Shown here in pieces: positions 25,363 to 32,503 of a stretch of DNA of 64,000 bases. Below the pieces are notes generated by a model that saw only the letters and a program-made list of their open reading frames with translations, was not told where the DNA came from and ran no database searches. Origin of the DNA: Halovenus carboxidivorans (GTDB lineage Archaea > Halobacteriota > Halobacteria > Halobacteriales > Haloarculaceae); assembly GCF_009831575.1 (NCBI RefSeq), contig NZ_WUUT01000001.1:186001-250000 (forward strand), read 5' to 3'. The translations under genes and the position numbers were made by a program. Each line of letters starts with the position of its first letter. Position 1 is the stretch's first letter.

Positions 25363-27450
25363 TTAGCTCTGTCTTCTACGTCGTCGCTGGTAAGCTACTG
25401 TCCCACCCCCACCGCCGAGGACTGCGACTGCGACAATTGCGACGATGGCAATCAGGAGAGTCTGCTGTCCACTACCACTACCAGAGTCTGGGACGAACTG
25501 TCCTGGATTATCCACGATTCTTCGTGTCTGATTCGCTTGGTCTTCGAGCCTTTGGGCTTGACCAGCCAAATCCGTCCGTTCAATACCGTATTCACGCACG
25601 TCTGCGGACTCCTTATCTTCGATCAACGTTACTGTTACGTTGCCCTCTAACTCGTTTGTCGCACCGTTTTCATCGCTCACGATGAACGTCCGATTTGTAA
25701 CGCTCACGTCGAACGTGTCGCCTTCTTCGACTTTATCGCTACTATTCGTCTGGTTCATTAGGGCCGACATATCCGTCGAGAACAACGCCCCTGCGTACGT
25801 ATCTCCATCTTCTTCCTCGATATGAATCACGTCGCTTGCTGGCAACGTCGTACCTTCATAGATCCCCGTGTATGCGATGGTTGCTTCGTCTGCATTTGTC
25901 GGGGCAGGGGTCGTCAGTTGACCGAGGTCTTTGCTGAGGTTCGGCACATCTGAGATGGACTTATTCTCGTCGCTCGCTACGTCTTGGATGTACTTCGTCC
26001 ATTGCTGGCTGGCGTAGCTACTGACACTGCTGTACGTCTGATTTGCGAGGTTATCTGTCGTTGTCAGTAGGTCATATGACCTTTGGAAATCAACTGGTTC
26101 GGCGTAGCTTGACGTGCCAGATGTCGGAGTCTTTACGATAACGGTCTTATTTTGCACATCGAGAGGCTCACCAGTAGACGCATTGTACGGAACAGCAAAC
26201 TGTACTGTGTTGTTTGCACCGTAGTACGTGCTATCCAGAGTTATGTTAATTGCAGGTAAGGTAACTGTGCTGTTGCTCTTTTCAAATTCGGCAGTAGGAA
26301 CCTGAGATGCGTTGTCGTACGCCGTATTGGCGTTGGCTATCTGGGTTCGGTTGAACGTTATGTTCTGTAGTGCACCGAATATATCCTGTACAGAGCTATT
26401 TTGCACAGCTACGCCTCCAGTTGTGGTGTAGTCAGTACTATTGAGCGACGTGTAGAATGCGGAATCGTCGCTGTTTATGGATTCTATCGTAATGCTGTGG
26501 TTAAACTGTACATTTATTATGTCTAATTGTTTATTACCTGAATTCCCGATTCTGAAGGTGGATACATTAGGGGTATTGATTTTACCATTTTTCACCACTT
26601 GGTTATTACCACCTTTTATTAGATATTCTAAATCGGAAAATGATGCGTTGTCTGCTTCCCTTATCTCATAGCCATTTAGATTTACTACTATATCTGCATT
26701 CGTGGTAATCAGATTTTGACTGGTAGATGTTGAGCCATCCAGAACAATATCGTTCTGTAGTGTATATATAGTAGGTACAGATGGTTGCGAATTTAGGTCC
26801 GTATCAGATGTTACCTCTACCTTCTTCACAGCACCTATATCATCAGGATATCCAGCAACATCCAACGAGTCATTATAATTTCGAACGCTCAACGTTTGGA
26901 AATTGTGCGTTTCTATGAGGTTCGACTGTCTCGTTTTGAGATATTCGGACGCCTCCTGCTCCGCGATATTGATTAGCTCAGTTTCTGAAGTTACGTTGTC
27001 TCCCTCTCTAAGCATCGCTTGGGATGCTTTTTGTTCGACTTGAGCTTCGATTGTTATTTGGTCGTTGTCGACGTTGTCGAGATATCCTTGGTTTGTGCCT
27101 TCCGAATTGATTGCCTCAGTATGCATAGAGGACCGAAGCGTGCTATTGCTTGAGTTGTTCGCTATCTCTATAGCTTCGTCTTCAGTGTACCCGCCATCAG
27201 AACCGTTATCGGAGAAGTATCTTGTTTCAACATAATTACCTGCCGTAATGACAGCAGTGCCAGCCAATGCAGCAGCAGCTGGAGCGAGCGGTACTAACGC
27301 CTCTGCCTCGCCCGAGTGTTCGGGTTCAGGCGTAACGTGTTTCGCGGGCGTCTGGCTGGATATATATCCGACAGGGACGGCTGTAACGAGCATTACAACC
27401 ATCGCCAGTATGCCGATTCGTTTGCCGATTGATTTGATTGTTCCATACAT
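25363..27450 (-). CDS. Spike-like secreted protein with C-terminal anchor (VP4-like)
   Basis: About 695 residues. It begins with a signal segment (KRIGILAMVVMLVTAVPVG) and has a second hydrophobic stretch soon after (PLAPAAAALAGTAVITAG). The long extracellular part is rich in Asn/Thr/Ser with many N-glycosylation sequons, including a right-handed-repeat-like section. The end is a TM helix (LLIAIVAIVAVAVLGGGGG) and a basic tail YQRRRRRQS. This matches the plan of pleolipovirus spike proteins, which bind and fuse with the host. ATG 27450 with GGTGAT upstream is preferred to GTG 27459. Confidence 0.7.
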   Translation of the reverse strand: MYGTIKSIGKRIGILAMVVMLVTAVPVGYISSQTPAKHVTPEPEHSGEAEALVPLAPAAAALAGTAVITAGNYVETRYFSDNGSDGGYTEDEAIEIANNSSNSTLRSSMHTEAINSEGTNQGYLDNVDNDQITIEAQVEQKASQAMLREGDNVTSETELINIAEQEASEYLKTRQSNLIETHNFQTLSVRNYNDSLDVAGYPDDIGAVKKVEVTSDTDLNSQPSVPTIYTLQNDIVLDGSTSTSQNLITTNADIVVNLNGYEIREADNASFSDLEYLIKGGNNQVVKNGKINTPNVSTFRIGNSGNKQLDIINVQFNHSITIESINSDDSAFYTSLNSTDYTTTGGVAVQNSSVQDIFGALQNITFNRTQIANANTAYDNASQVPTAEFEKSNSTVTLPAINITLDSTYYGANNTVQFAVPYNASTGEPLDVQNKTVIVKTPTSGTSSYAEPVDFQRSYDLLTTTDNLANQTYSSVSSYASQQWTKYIQDVASDENKSISDVPNLSKDLGQLTTPAPTNADEATIAYTGIYEGTTLPASDVIHIEEEDGDTYAGALFSTDMSALMNQTNSSDKVEEGDTFDVSVTNRTFIVSDENGATNELEGNVTVTLIEDKESADVREYGIERTDLAGQAQRLEDQANQTRRIVDNPGQFVPDSGSGSGQQTLLIAIVAIVAVAVLGGGGGTVAYQRRRRRQS

Positions 27451-27460
27451 AGTAATCACC

Positions 27461-27952
27461 TTAGCCCTGACTGGATATTCCGAAGTAGCTTATCGTCATC
27501 AATACGACCGCCCCAAACTGATACCAGTAGTTCGATTCTACGAAGCTAATCACAGACGCTACGTCGAACAGATACGCACCGTTTAAGGCGACTGTAAGGG
27601 CGACTGCGATAGTCAGACCAGCAGGAATGGAGTTAATCCAGTCCATCACCGAGAAGCTATTACTACGCCCATACGAGCGTGCTGAGTCGAGTATCTGTAT
27701 CACCATCAATAGAAGTGCCAGAGTCAATCCGAGGGTAAACGTCGCTGTCCCAAGAATCGGGAAATTGAACGATGCGAGAACGTCTGCCATCGTTTTTACA
27801 GTTCCATCTGGCATCGGAATCTGTACGTCAAAATTTGTTACAAAGGACGATGCGCCAACGAAAAACGCCGTACTGGAAGCCGCTTCGAGTATTGAAACGT
27901 TTCCGAGGTCTACAACATCAACATTGCCACGGGAATCAGATAATAGTCCCAT
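27461..27952 (-). CDS. Four-helix membrane protein (VP3-like)
   Basis: 163 residues with four hydrophobic helices (around residues 23-40, 57-78, 97-115 and 140-158) and short polar loops. It directly precedes the spike-like gene, 10 bp apart. In pleolipoviruses the small internal membrane protein VP3 precedes the spike gene in the same way, so this is probably the matrix-side membrane protein of the virion. Confidence 0.7.
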   Translation of the reverse strand: MGLLSDSRGNVDVVDLGNVSILEAASSTAFFVGASSFVTNFDVQIPMPDGTVKTMADVLASFNFPILGTATFTLGLTLALLLMVIQILDSARSYGRSNSFSVMDWINSIPAGLTIAVALTVALNGAYLFDVASVISFVESNYWYQFGAVVLMTISYFGISSQG

Positions 27953-28008
27953 ACAACTATAATTCTACTTATATGTTAAATGTATTGTGCGTGAATGGGT
28001 TATGACTG

Positions 28009-28188
28009 CTAGTCATCAATATGATGATGATACCGAGACATCAGAGCCAGCACCAGACCCACACCGCTGATTATTTCGATATTATTGACGACGACTGAGT
28101 CCGTAACTACTCCAATATTGTTGAGTGCCAACAGTATCAGTGTGAGGTCGACGAACAGCCATACGATTTTGATTGTTCTGTCATCCAT
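28009..28188 (-). CDS. Two-helix small membrane protein
   Basis: 59 residues from ATG 28188 (MDDRTIKIVWLF) with two hydrophobic helices (IVWLFVDLTLILLALNNIG and VVVNNIEIISGVGLVLAL) and a His/Asp tail (YHHHIDD). It is the first gene of the minus-strand block. Function unknown. Confidence 0.6.
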   Translation of the reverse strand: MDDRTIKIVWLFVDLTLILLALNNIGVVTDSVVVNNIEIISGVGLVLALMSRYHHHIDD

Positions 28189-28301
28189 ACTATCAAAATA
28201 AAACCGTAATGTCAAATAAGTTATGTGTATGTGCGTGCGTGTTTAATGCTACCGAGACGCAGATCGGAGCACTCTTATTTCGAACTCAGATAGATCGGCG
28301 T

Positions 28302-28532
28302 ATGAACGAAGAAGAGAGGCTAAGACGAGAGATTCGGGCTGTAAAGGAAGCCATTGACATCCACCGTAAAGAGGAAGAAGTATATGGTAACGATTTTGTG
28401 GAACTGCGGGCAGAAGAGTTCAGACGGGAATTTTCAGGGTTTCAGCATCTGCTTAATGTGAACCCCGAAAAACTGGAGGAACACAGAGAGAGACTACAGA
28501 GAGATTTGGAGGTTCTTCGAGGTGAACGATGA
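28302..28532 (+). CDS. Charged coiled-coil protein
   Basis: 76 residues from ATG 28302 (MNEEERLRREIRAVKEAI). It is almost wholly helical and highly charged. A CTTATTT TATA-like element is centred about 25 bp upstream, so the mRNA is probably leaderless; the open frame continues upstream to 28173 without a better start. The stop overlaps the next gene's ATG (ATGA), so the two are coupled. Confidence 0.6.
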   Translation: MNEEERLRREIRAVKEAIDIHRKEEEVYGNDFVELRAEEFRREFSGFQHLLNVNPEKLEEHRERLQRDLEVLRGER

Positions 28533-28759
28533 GCGTCGAGACCGTCGGGACGGGGATAGGGCGGGTCATCGGTGTCATTATTATGATCTATCTTATCGGA
28601 ACGTTCGGTTTAGGTGCTGTTGCTCAAGGATTTGTCTATCTCTCGCTTGCAATTGCAGTCGGGATGATAGTACTGTTCGTCGCACCTTTTGGATTCATAT
28701 TCCCTTCCATATTCGTGATTCTAATCGCGTTCCTTGCGAGTCTATACAACAGCTTATAA
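28529..28759 (+). CDS. Small hydrophobic membrane protein
   Basis: 76 residues with two to three hydrophobic helices (IGVIIMIYLIGTFGLGAVAQ and the stretch VYLSLAIAVGMIVLFVAPFG plus FIFPSIFVILIAFLASL). It is coupled to the coiled-coil gene by a four-base overlap. Holin-like or virion membrane roles are conceivable; nothing in the sequence decides. Confidence 0.6.
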   Translation: MSVETVGTGIGRVIGVIIMIYLIGTFGLGAVAQGFVYLSLAIAVGMIVLFVAPFGFIFPSIFVILIAFLASLYNSL

Positions 28760-28802
28760 AATCTAGATTACACTTTTACCCTCTTTTTGCGTACGTTATT
28801 AT

Positions 28803-29063
28803 GTGAAACTAAGTAACAAAGACGAACGATTGTACCGAGCAGTCAAGCAATCTAACCGAGTAGTTTACCAATCTCCGATAGTATATCCAGAGCCTGCTGA
28901 ACAAGAATTTGGAATCTATGTGAAAGACCGACTCAGTAACAGAGTCTATCGCATAGATAAGACCGAACTCGGTTATACCGTGGTGAGAGAGTCTGAAGAG
29001 AAGGTCATAACCGAAGGTAGTTCTCCGAAGGATGCGGTTCAGGTGTGCTATTACAACCAGTGA
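28803..29063 (+). CDS. Small provirus protein of unknown function
   Basis: 86 residues with a GTG start at 28803 (VKLSNKDERLYRAVKQSNR). The body shows alternating polar and aromatic residues typical of a small beta-sheet domain (VYRIDKTELGYTVVRESEEKV). I do not recognise a family. It is the last short gene before the AT-rich gap preceding the replication-like gene. Confidence 0.5.
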   Translation: MKLSNKDERLYRAVKQSNRVVYQSPIVYPEPAEQEFGIYVKDRLSNRVYRIDKTELGYTVVRESEEKVITEGSSPKDAVQVCYYNQ

Positions 29064-29337
29064 TGATGAAGATTGGATAAAATTTTATTTTTTGACCGAG
29101 GTTCAGGGATAGAGTATGAACCGAGTAGATGGAGAGATGTAATATCATACCGAGAGGGTTTCTAAGGGTGGTTTCGAATTAAACTCTAATGTTTCTAACC
29201 TACTATTGCTACTGACTACTACATTACTACTATCCTGAATTAACACTTATACACACTAAAACACACCTACTTTTCTCAACTCTTAACATCATTTTGTATA
29301 AAGTTATATAGGATGTCAGTGTATAGATATAACTAGG
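29064..29337. other. AT-rich non-coding gap, candidate replication origin
   Basis: 274 bases without a convincing gene. The left half has three ACCGAG-containing elements (near 29095, 29120 and 29140). The middle has clustered CTACT/TACTAC repeats (29200-29230). The right end has TATA-like AAAGTTATATAGG about 30 bp before the replication-like gene. Position upstream of a possible initiator gene makes an origin plausible; this is inference. Confidence 0.3.
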
Positions 29338-30492
29338 ATGATACGAGAAACAGCAATCCACACAAACGAACCGTCTCAACGAAAGAACAATCTCACGGTA
29401 AAGCAACCAACATACGAGTTCCTACGTGATACGGCGAACTCAGGTAACGATATGCTCACCAAAGGCGTCATCGCGTACGAAGTATTACTACTTATAGAGT
29501 GTGAACGCGACGGTATTGACCTTATTGACGATTTGGAGCAGGAAGTTAATACACGTCTCTCTCATTGTACGAGTACAGCTTTCGTTGACTCACTCGAAAA
29601 AATAAAATTTTCATCTGATTCGGTTTCAGACGATATGGATGTCTTCGATTCGTACTACGAGAACTTGTCTCAGAACGAATCGACTATCTCTTTACACATA
29701 CCCGTAAAGTTGGACGACTCTGAAGTGGTCGACGGATGGGGTTTTAACAGACAACTGGATAGAGTGGTAGATTCGTACACAGAGATAGCGTACAGAGACC
29801 GTAAGGACAGAATCCAGTGCAAGAAAGAGTTGATTGCGTATATCGAGGACGAGTCTGAACCAAACCACAGAGTTGCCAAGGATATTGTAGATGGGACAAA
29901 CAAACGGTTCGACGTACTCGATATCCACCACTCAATTCAGAAGTACATAGGCAATTGGTGGGAGTCGGAAGAATTGACCTTCGAGGATATTGAGAGCCGA
30001 CAACAGAGTGATGACGAACGGTTAACCACTCACGACCGAGACAAACGGATCGAGGCACTATATCACGCGTATGAGAATCAGGAGTATATGACCGAAGACA
30101 GTATGAAGGAGAAAATATCGGAGGTCTTTGACGTAGATTCTGAGCCGACTGTTAACTCATACATTGCCGACCTGAAGGTCGAATATGACGTAGGGTTCGA
30201 AGAAGACGTAGATGAAGTTATATTACCGATGGATGAGGTTGTTATCGGTGATTTGCCGAAGATAGAGCAAGGTGACTTCACAGAGAAGCACATCGCATAT
30301 GCGATAGATGAAGCACTGTCCAACATCGAAGATAATGACACGTTCTCACTGTCGAATATGGCAAAGTTGCTCGGAGCCGCTGGGTGGGCGGATAACCCTC
30401 GTGAGGCAAACAATCTCTTGAAGGAATTGGATGAAGAGTATGGTATCGACTCTCTCCAGCGAACCAACAAAGGTCGAATATACATCAACTAA
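29338..30492 (+). CDS. Probable replication or plasmid-maintenance protein
   Basis: 384 residues, acidic. The sequence has an N-terminal RHH-like or helical start (NNLTVKQPTYEFLRDTANSG), a long middle region with a phosphate-contacting-like basic/acid mix, and two winged-helix-like parts (YMTEDSMKEKISEVFDVDSEPTVNSYIADL and FSLSNMAKLLGAAGWADNPREANNLLKEL). No rolling-circle HUH motif is visible. Its size, place at the right end and adjoining gap resemble the replication proteins of betapleolipoviruses. That is an architectural inference; a large regulator is the alternative. Confidence 0.5.
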   Translation: MIRETAIHTNEPSQRKNNLTVKQPTYEFLRDTANSGNDMLTKGVIAYEVLLLIECERDGIDLIDDLEQEVNTRLSHCTSTAFVDSLEKIKFSSDSVSDDMDVFDSYYENLSQNESTISLHIPVKLDDSEVVDGWGFNRQLDRVVDSYTEIAYRDRKDRIQCKKELIAYIEDESEPNHRVAKDIVDGTNKRFDVLDIHHSIQKYIGNWWESEELTFEDIESRQQSDDERLTTHDRDKRIEALYHAYENQEYMTEDSMKEKISEVFDVDSEPTVNSYIADLKVEYDVGFEEDVDEVILPMDEVVIGDLPKIEQGDFTEKHIAYAIDEALSNIEDNDTFSLSNMAKLLGAAGWADNPREANNLLKELDEEYGIDSLQRTNKGRIYIN

Positions 30493-30677
30493 TCGACGGT
30501 ACTTTTTTACCATTCTAGGACAGTAAAACAAACGGGCGAAAGCCCCAGAATGACACTGGCGATACAACAGGGTCAGTTTGTTTGCCTGACTACTGTTTTT
30601 CGCATCATATACTCGCGGTTCTTTTCATTCCAACAACAAGACAGGCAGTTTCAAATACGCCTGAAATATTTACAAAA

Positions 30678-30688
30678 TGTATACGCTA
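30678..30688 (-). repeat. Right inner inverted repeat of the attachment site
   Basis: TGTATACGCTA is the exact reverse complement of TAGCGTATACA at 17226-17236. In the circular element the two would flank the 15-bp core as inverted arms, the usual form of a tyrosine recombinase core site. Confidence 0.7.
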
Positions 30689-30697
30689 GTTTCGAGG

Positions 30698-30712
30698 TCA
30701 GTACACCACCTC
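30698..30712. repeat. Right attachment core (inside pheS)
   Basis: Exact copy of 17206-17220. Here it is the actual 3' end of pheS (codons Glu-Val-Val-Tyr-stop on the minus strand), so integration leaves PheS unchanged. Confidence 0.9.
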
Positions 30713-32206
30713 CACGTCCCGCAGCAGTTCCAGATCACACAGCGTCCCGTGCACGTCGCGGATGTCCTCGAATCCGTACATGAGCATGAGTAGTCGTTCC
30801 AGCGAGAGCCCCCACGCCATCACGTCGGCCTCGACGCCCAGCGGCTCCAGCACTTCGGCGCGGAAGATGCCCGAGTTACCGACTTCGACGATTTCGCCGG
30901 TCTCCGGGTGGGTGCCGAACAGCTCGAAGCTCGGTTCGGTGTAGGGGTTGTAGTGCGGTTTGAAGTCGAGATCGGTGATCCCGAACTGTTCGTAGAACTC
31001 GGTGAAGGTGCCCATCAGGTCCCGCGCGGAGAGATCCTCGGCGAGTACCCACCCCTCGATCTGGAAGAACTCGAGCAGGTGAGTCGGATCGAGGGTGTCG
31101 TTGCGGTAGACCTTCTCGACGCTGAAGTACCGCTCCGGCGGTTCGAGGTCGCCTTTCGCGAATCCCGAGAGGTGGCGCATCGACAGCGAGGTGGTGTGTC
31201 CGCGCAGATCCAGCGATCTCGCGACGCTTTCCTCCCACGGCGAGTGATACCCCTCGCTGTCTTCCCCGACGCCTTCCAGATGTGCCGAGCGGACCCGCTC
31301 GACGAGTTCGTCCGGCAGGTCCTGAATCTCCTCGGGGGACTCCAGATCGAACTGGTCCCAGTGGGTCCGTGCGGGGTGGTCCTGGGGCATGAACAGGCAG
31401 TCGTTGATCCAGAACTGCGCGTCGACGTGGGGGCCGTCCATCTCCTTGAAGCCCATCCCGACGAGCACGTCTTTCACGCGGTTTGCGGTCTGCCGGAGGA
31501 TGTGCTCTCTGCCGTGTGCCGGCTCCTCGGCCTCGGCTTCGACGTTGTACTCCGCAAACTCCACGTCGCGCCACTCGCCGCTGGTGATGAGTTCCGGGCT
31601 CACCTGGCCGACGGTCTCGGCCACTTCCACCCCTTCCATCAGCGCCGTCACGCCGTCGTCGGAGACAGAGACCAGCCGCGTCGTCGACTCCTGGCGCTCG
31701 ATCAGCCCTCGACTCTCCAGTTGATCGAGCAACTCGGTGTCCTCGACCGTCTCGCCGGCGTCGAGGGCGTCGAGTGCCCGCCGTTCGTCGTCGGCGTCCG
31801 GGTCGGCGTCCGCCGTCGCGGACACCTCGCCGCTGTCGACGGTGCCGTAGCCTTTCCGTGCGAAGTTCGCGAGCGCGATGTCGACGGCCGGGCCGTCGAG
31901 GCCGGCCTCACCGAGCAACTGCCCGAGCGAGACGGGTTCGTCGTCGGCTCCGGCTTCGAGTGCGGCCTCGTACAGTCGGAGTTCGGGCAAGCCCTGCTCG
32001 ACGTACTCCCGGCCCTCCTCGGTGAGCGTCGTCGTCGCCTCCTCGCGCTCGGTGACCGAGAGCAGTCCCTCCTCGGCGAGGGCGAGCGCCGCGCCGGTTG
32101 CGGTCTCGACTTTGAGATCCGCCTCCTCGGCGAGTTCGGTTATCGGGCGATCCGTGTCGGCGTCAGCGGTCTTCAAAACCGCGACCTGTGCTTCGGGAAG
32201 TTGCAT
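30698..32206 (-). CDS. pheS: Phenylalanyl-tRNA synthetase alpha subunit
   Basis: A 502-residue archaeal-type PheS. The N-terminal 200 residues are winged-helix tRNA-binding modules (LPEAQVAVLKTADADTDRPI...). The catalytic class II core has motif 1 near MGFKEMDGPHVDAQFWINDCLF, motif 2 in FSVEKVYRNDTLDPTHLLEFFQ and motif 3 in GLSLERLLMLMYG. The C-terminus ends LRDVEVVY at the provirus junction. It pairs with PheT in the alpha2beta2 enzyme that charges tRNA-Phe. The start MQLPEAQ at 32206 is the family start. Confidence 0.95.
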   Translation of the reverse strand: MQLPEAQVAVLKTADADTDRPITELAEEADLKVETATGAALALAEEGLLSVTEREEATTTLTEEGREYVEQGLPELRLYEAALEAGADDEPVSLGQLLGEAGLDGPAVDIALANFARKGYGTVDSGEVSATADADPDADDERRALDALDAGETVEDTELLDQLESRGLIERQESTTRLVSVSDDGVTALMEGVEVAETVGQVSPELITSGEWRDVEFAEYNVEAEAEEPAHGREHILRQTANRVKDVLVGMGFKEMDGPHVDAQFWINDCLFMPQDHPARTHWDQFDLESPEEIQDLPDELVERVRSAHLEGVGEDSEGYHSPWEESVARSLDLRGHTTSLSMRHLSGFAKGDLEPPERYFSVEKVYRNDTLDPTHLLEFFQIEGWVLAEDLSARDLMGTFTEFYEQFGITDLDFKPHYNPYTEPSFELFGTHPETGEIVEVGNSGIFRAEVLEPLGVEADVMAWGLSLERLLMLMYGFEDIRDVHGTLCDLELLRDVEVVY

Positions 32207-32503
32207 GACTCGTTGGTGGATACACCGCGGGTTAGTCAGTTAACGGTTCTCACTCGCACACGGACGGTTTCCCCGACCACTCCGGATTTCACCCGGCCCC
32301 CGGTCGGCTCCACCGCCCATCACCGCCGGCAGAAAGCGAACCCCCACAGCAGCGGCTGTTCGCGGGCGAACTGTCGCCTGTGGGGTCGAGTAGCCACGTC
32401 CGAGTGGTTGTCGCTCGCTCACAAAAATATTCTGGGTCGACGCCCCGGAGTATCCGGTCCAGGCGCACACAGAGGATTTGTCGGTTCGGCACGAACCTAA
32501 CTC
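32207..32503. other. Divergent intergenic region
   Basis: About 300 bases between pheS and the divergent pseudokinase gene. An AT-rich patch (CACAAAAATATTCTGGG, near 32420) is the only notable element and is a candidate promoter area for the plus-strand gene. I see no RNA gene or repeat. Confidence 0.4.

Larger units (their letters stand above)
17206..30712. mobile_element. 13.5-kb pleolipovirus-like provirus in the pheS-pheT junction
   Basis: The element is bounded by 15-bp direct repeats of the pheS 3' end. It is clearly AT-richer than the flanks and uses different codons. It encodes a tyrosine recombinase at the left end, paired small regulators, a second recombinase module, a minus-strand block from 28188 to 22671 whose order (small TM protein, 4-TM protein, large secreted C-terminally anchored protein, large TM protein, P-loop NTPase) resembles the conserved block of pleolipoviruses, and a plus-strand candidate replication protein at the right end. 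No capsid or terminase gene is visible, consistent with a membrane-vesicle virus or an integrative plasmid. Family assignment rests on architecture, not on a database match. Confidence 0.8.

Noticed and set aside
30574-30664. Possible arm-type repeats CAGTTT...GCCTGA near the right provirus end
   Set aside because: The two copies (30574-30589 and 30646-30664) differ in length and inner bases; too weak to call as sites.
17206-30712. Insertion sequences or transposons inside the provirus
   Set aside because: No transposase motif or terminal inverted repeat with target duplication was found; the only recombinases are of tyrosine type.
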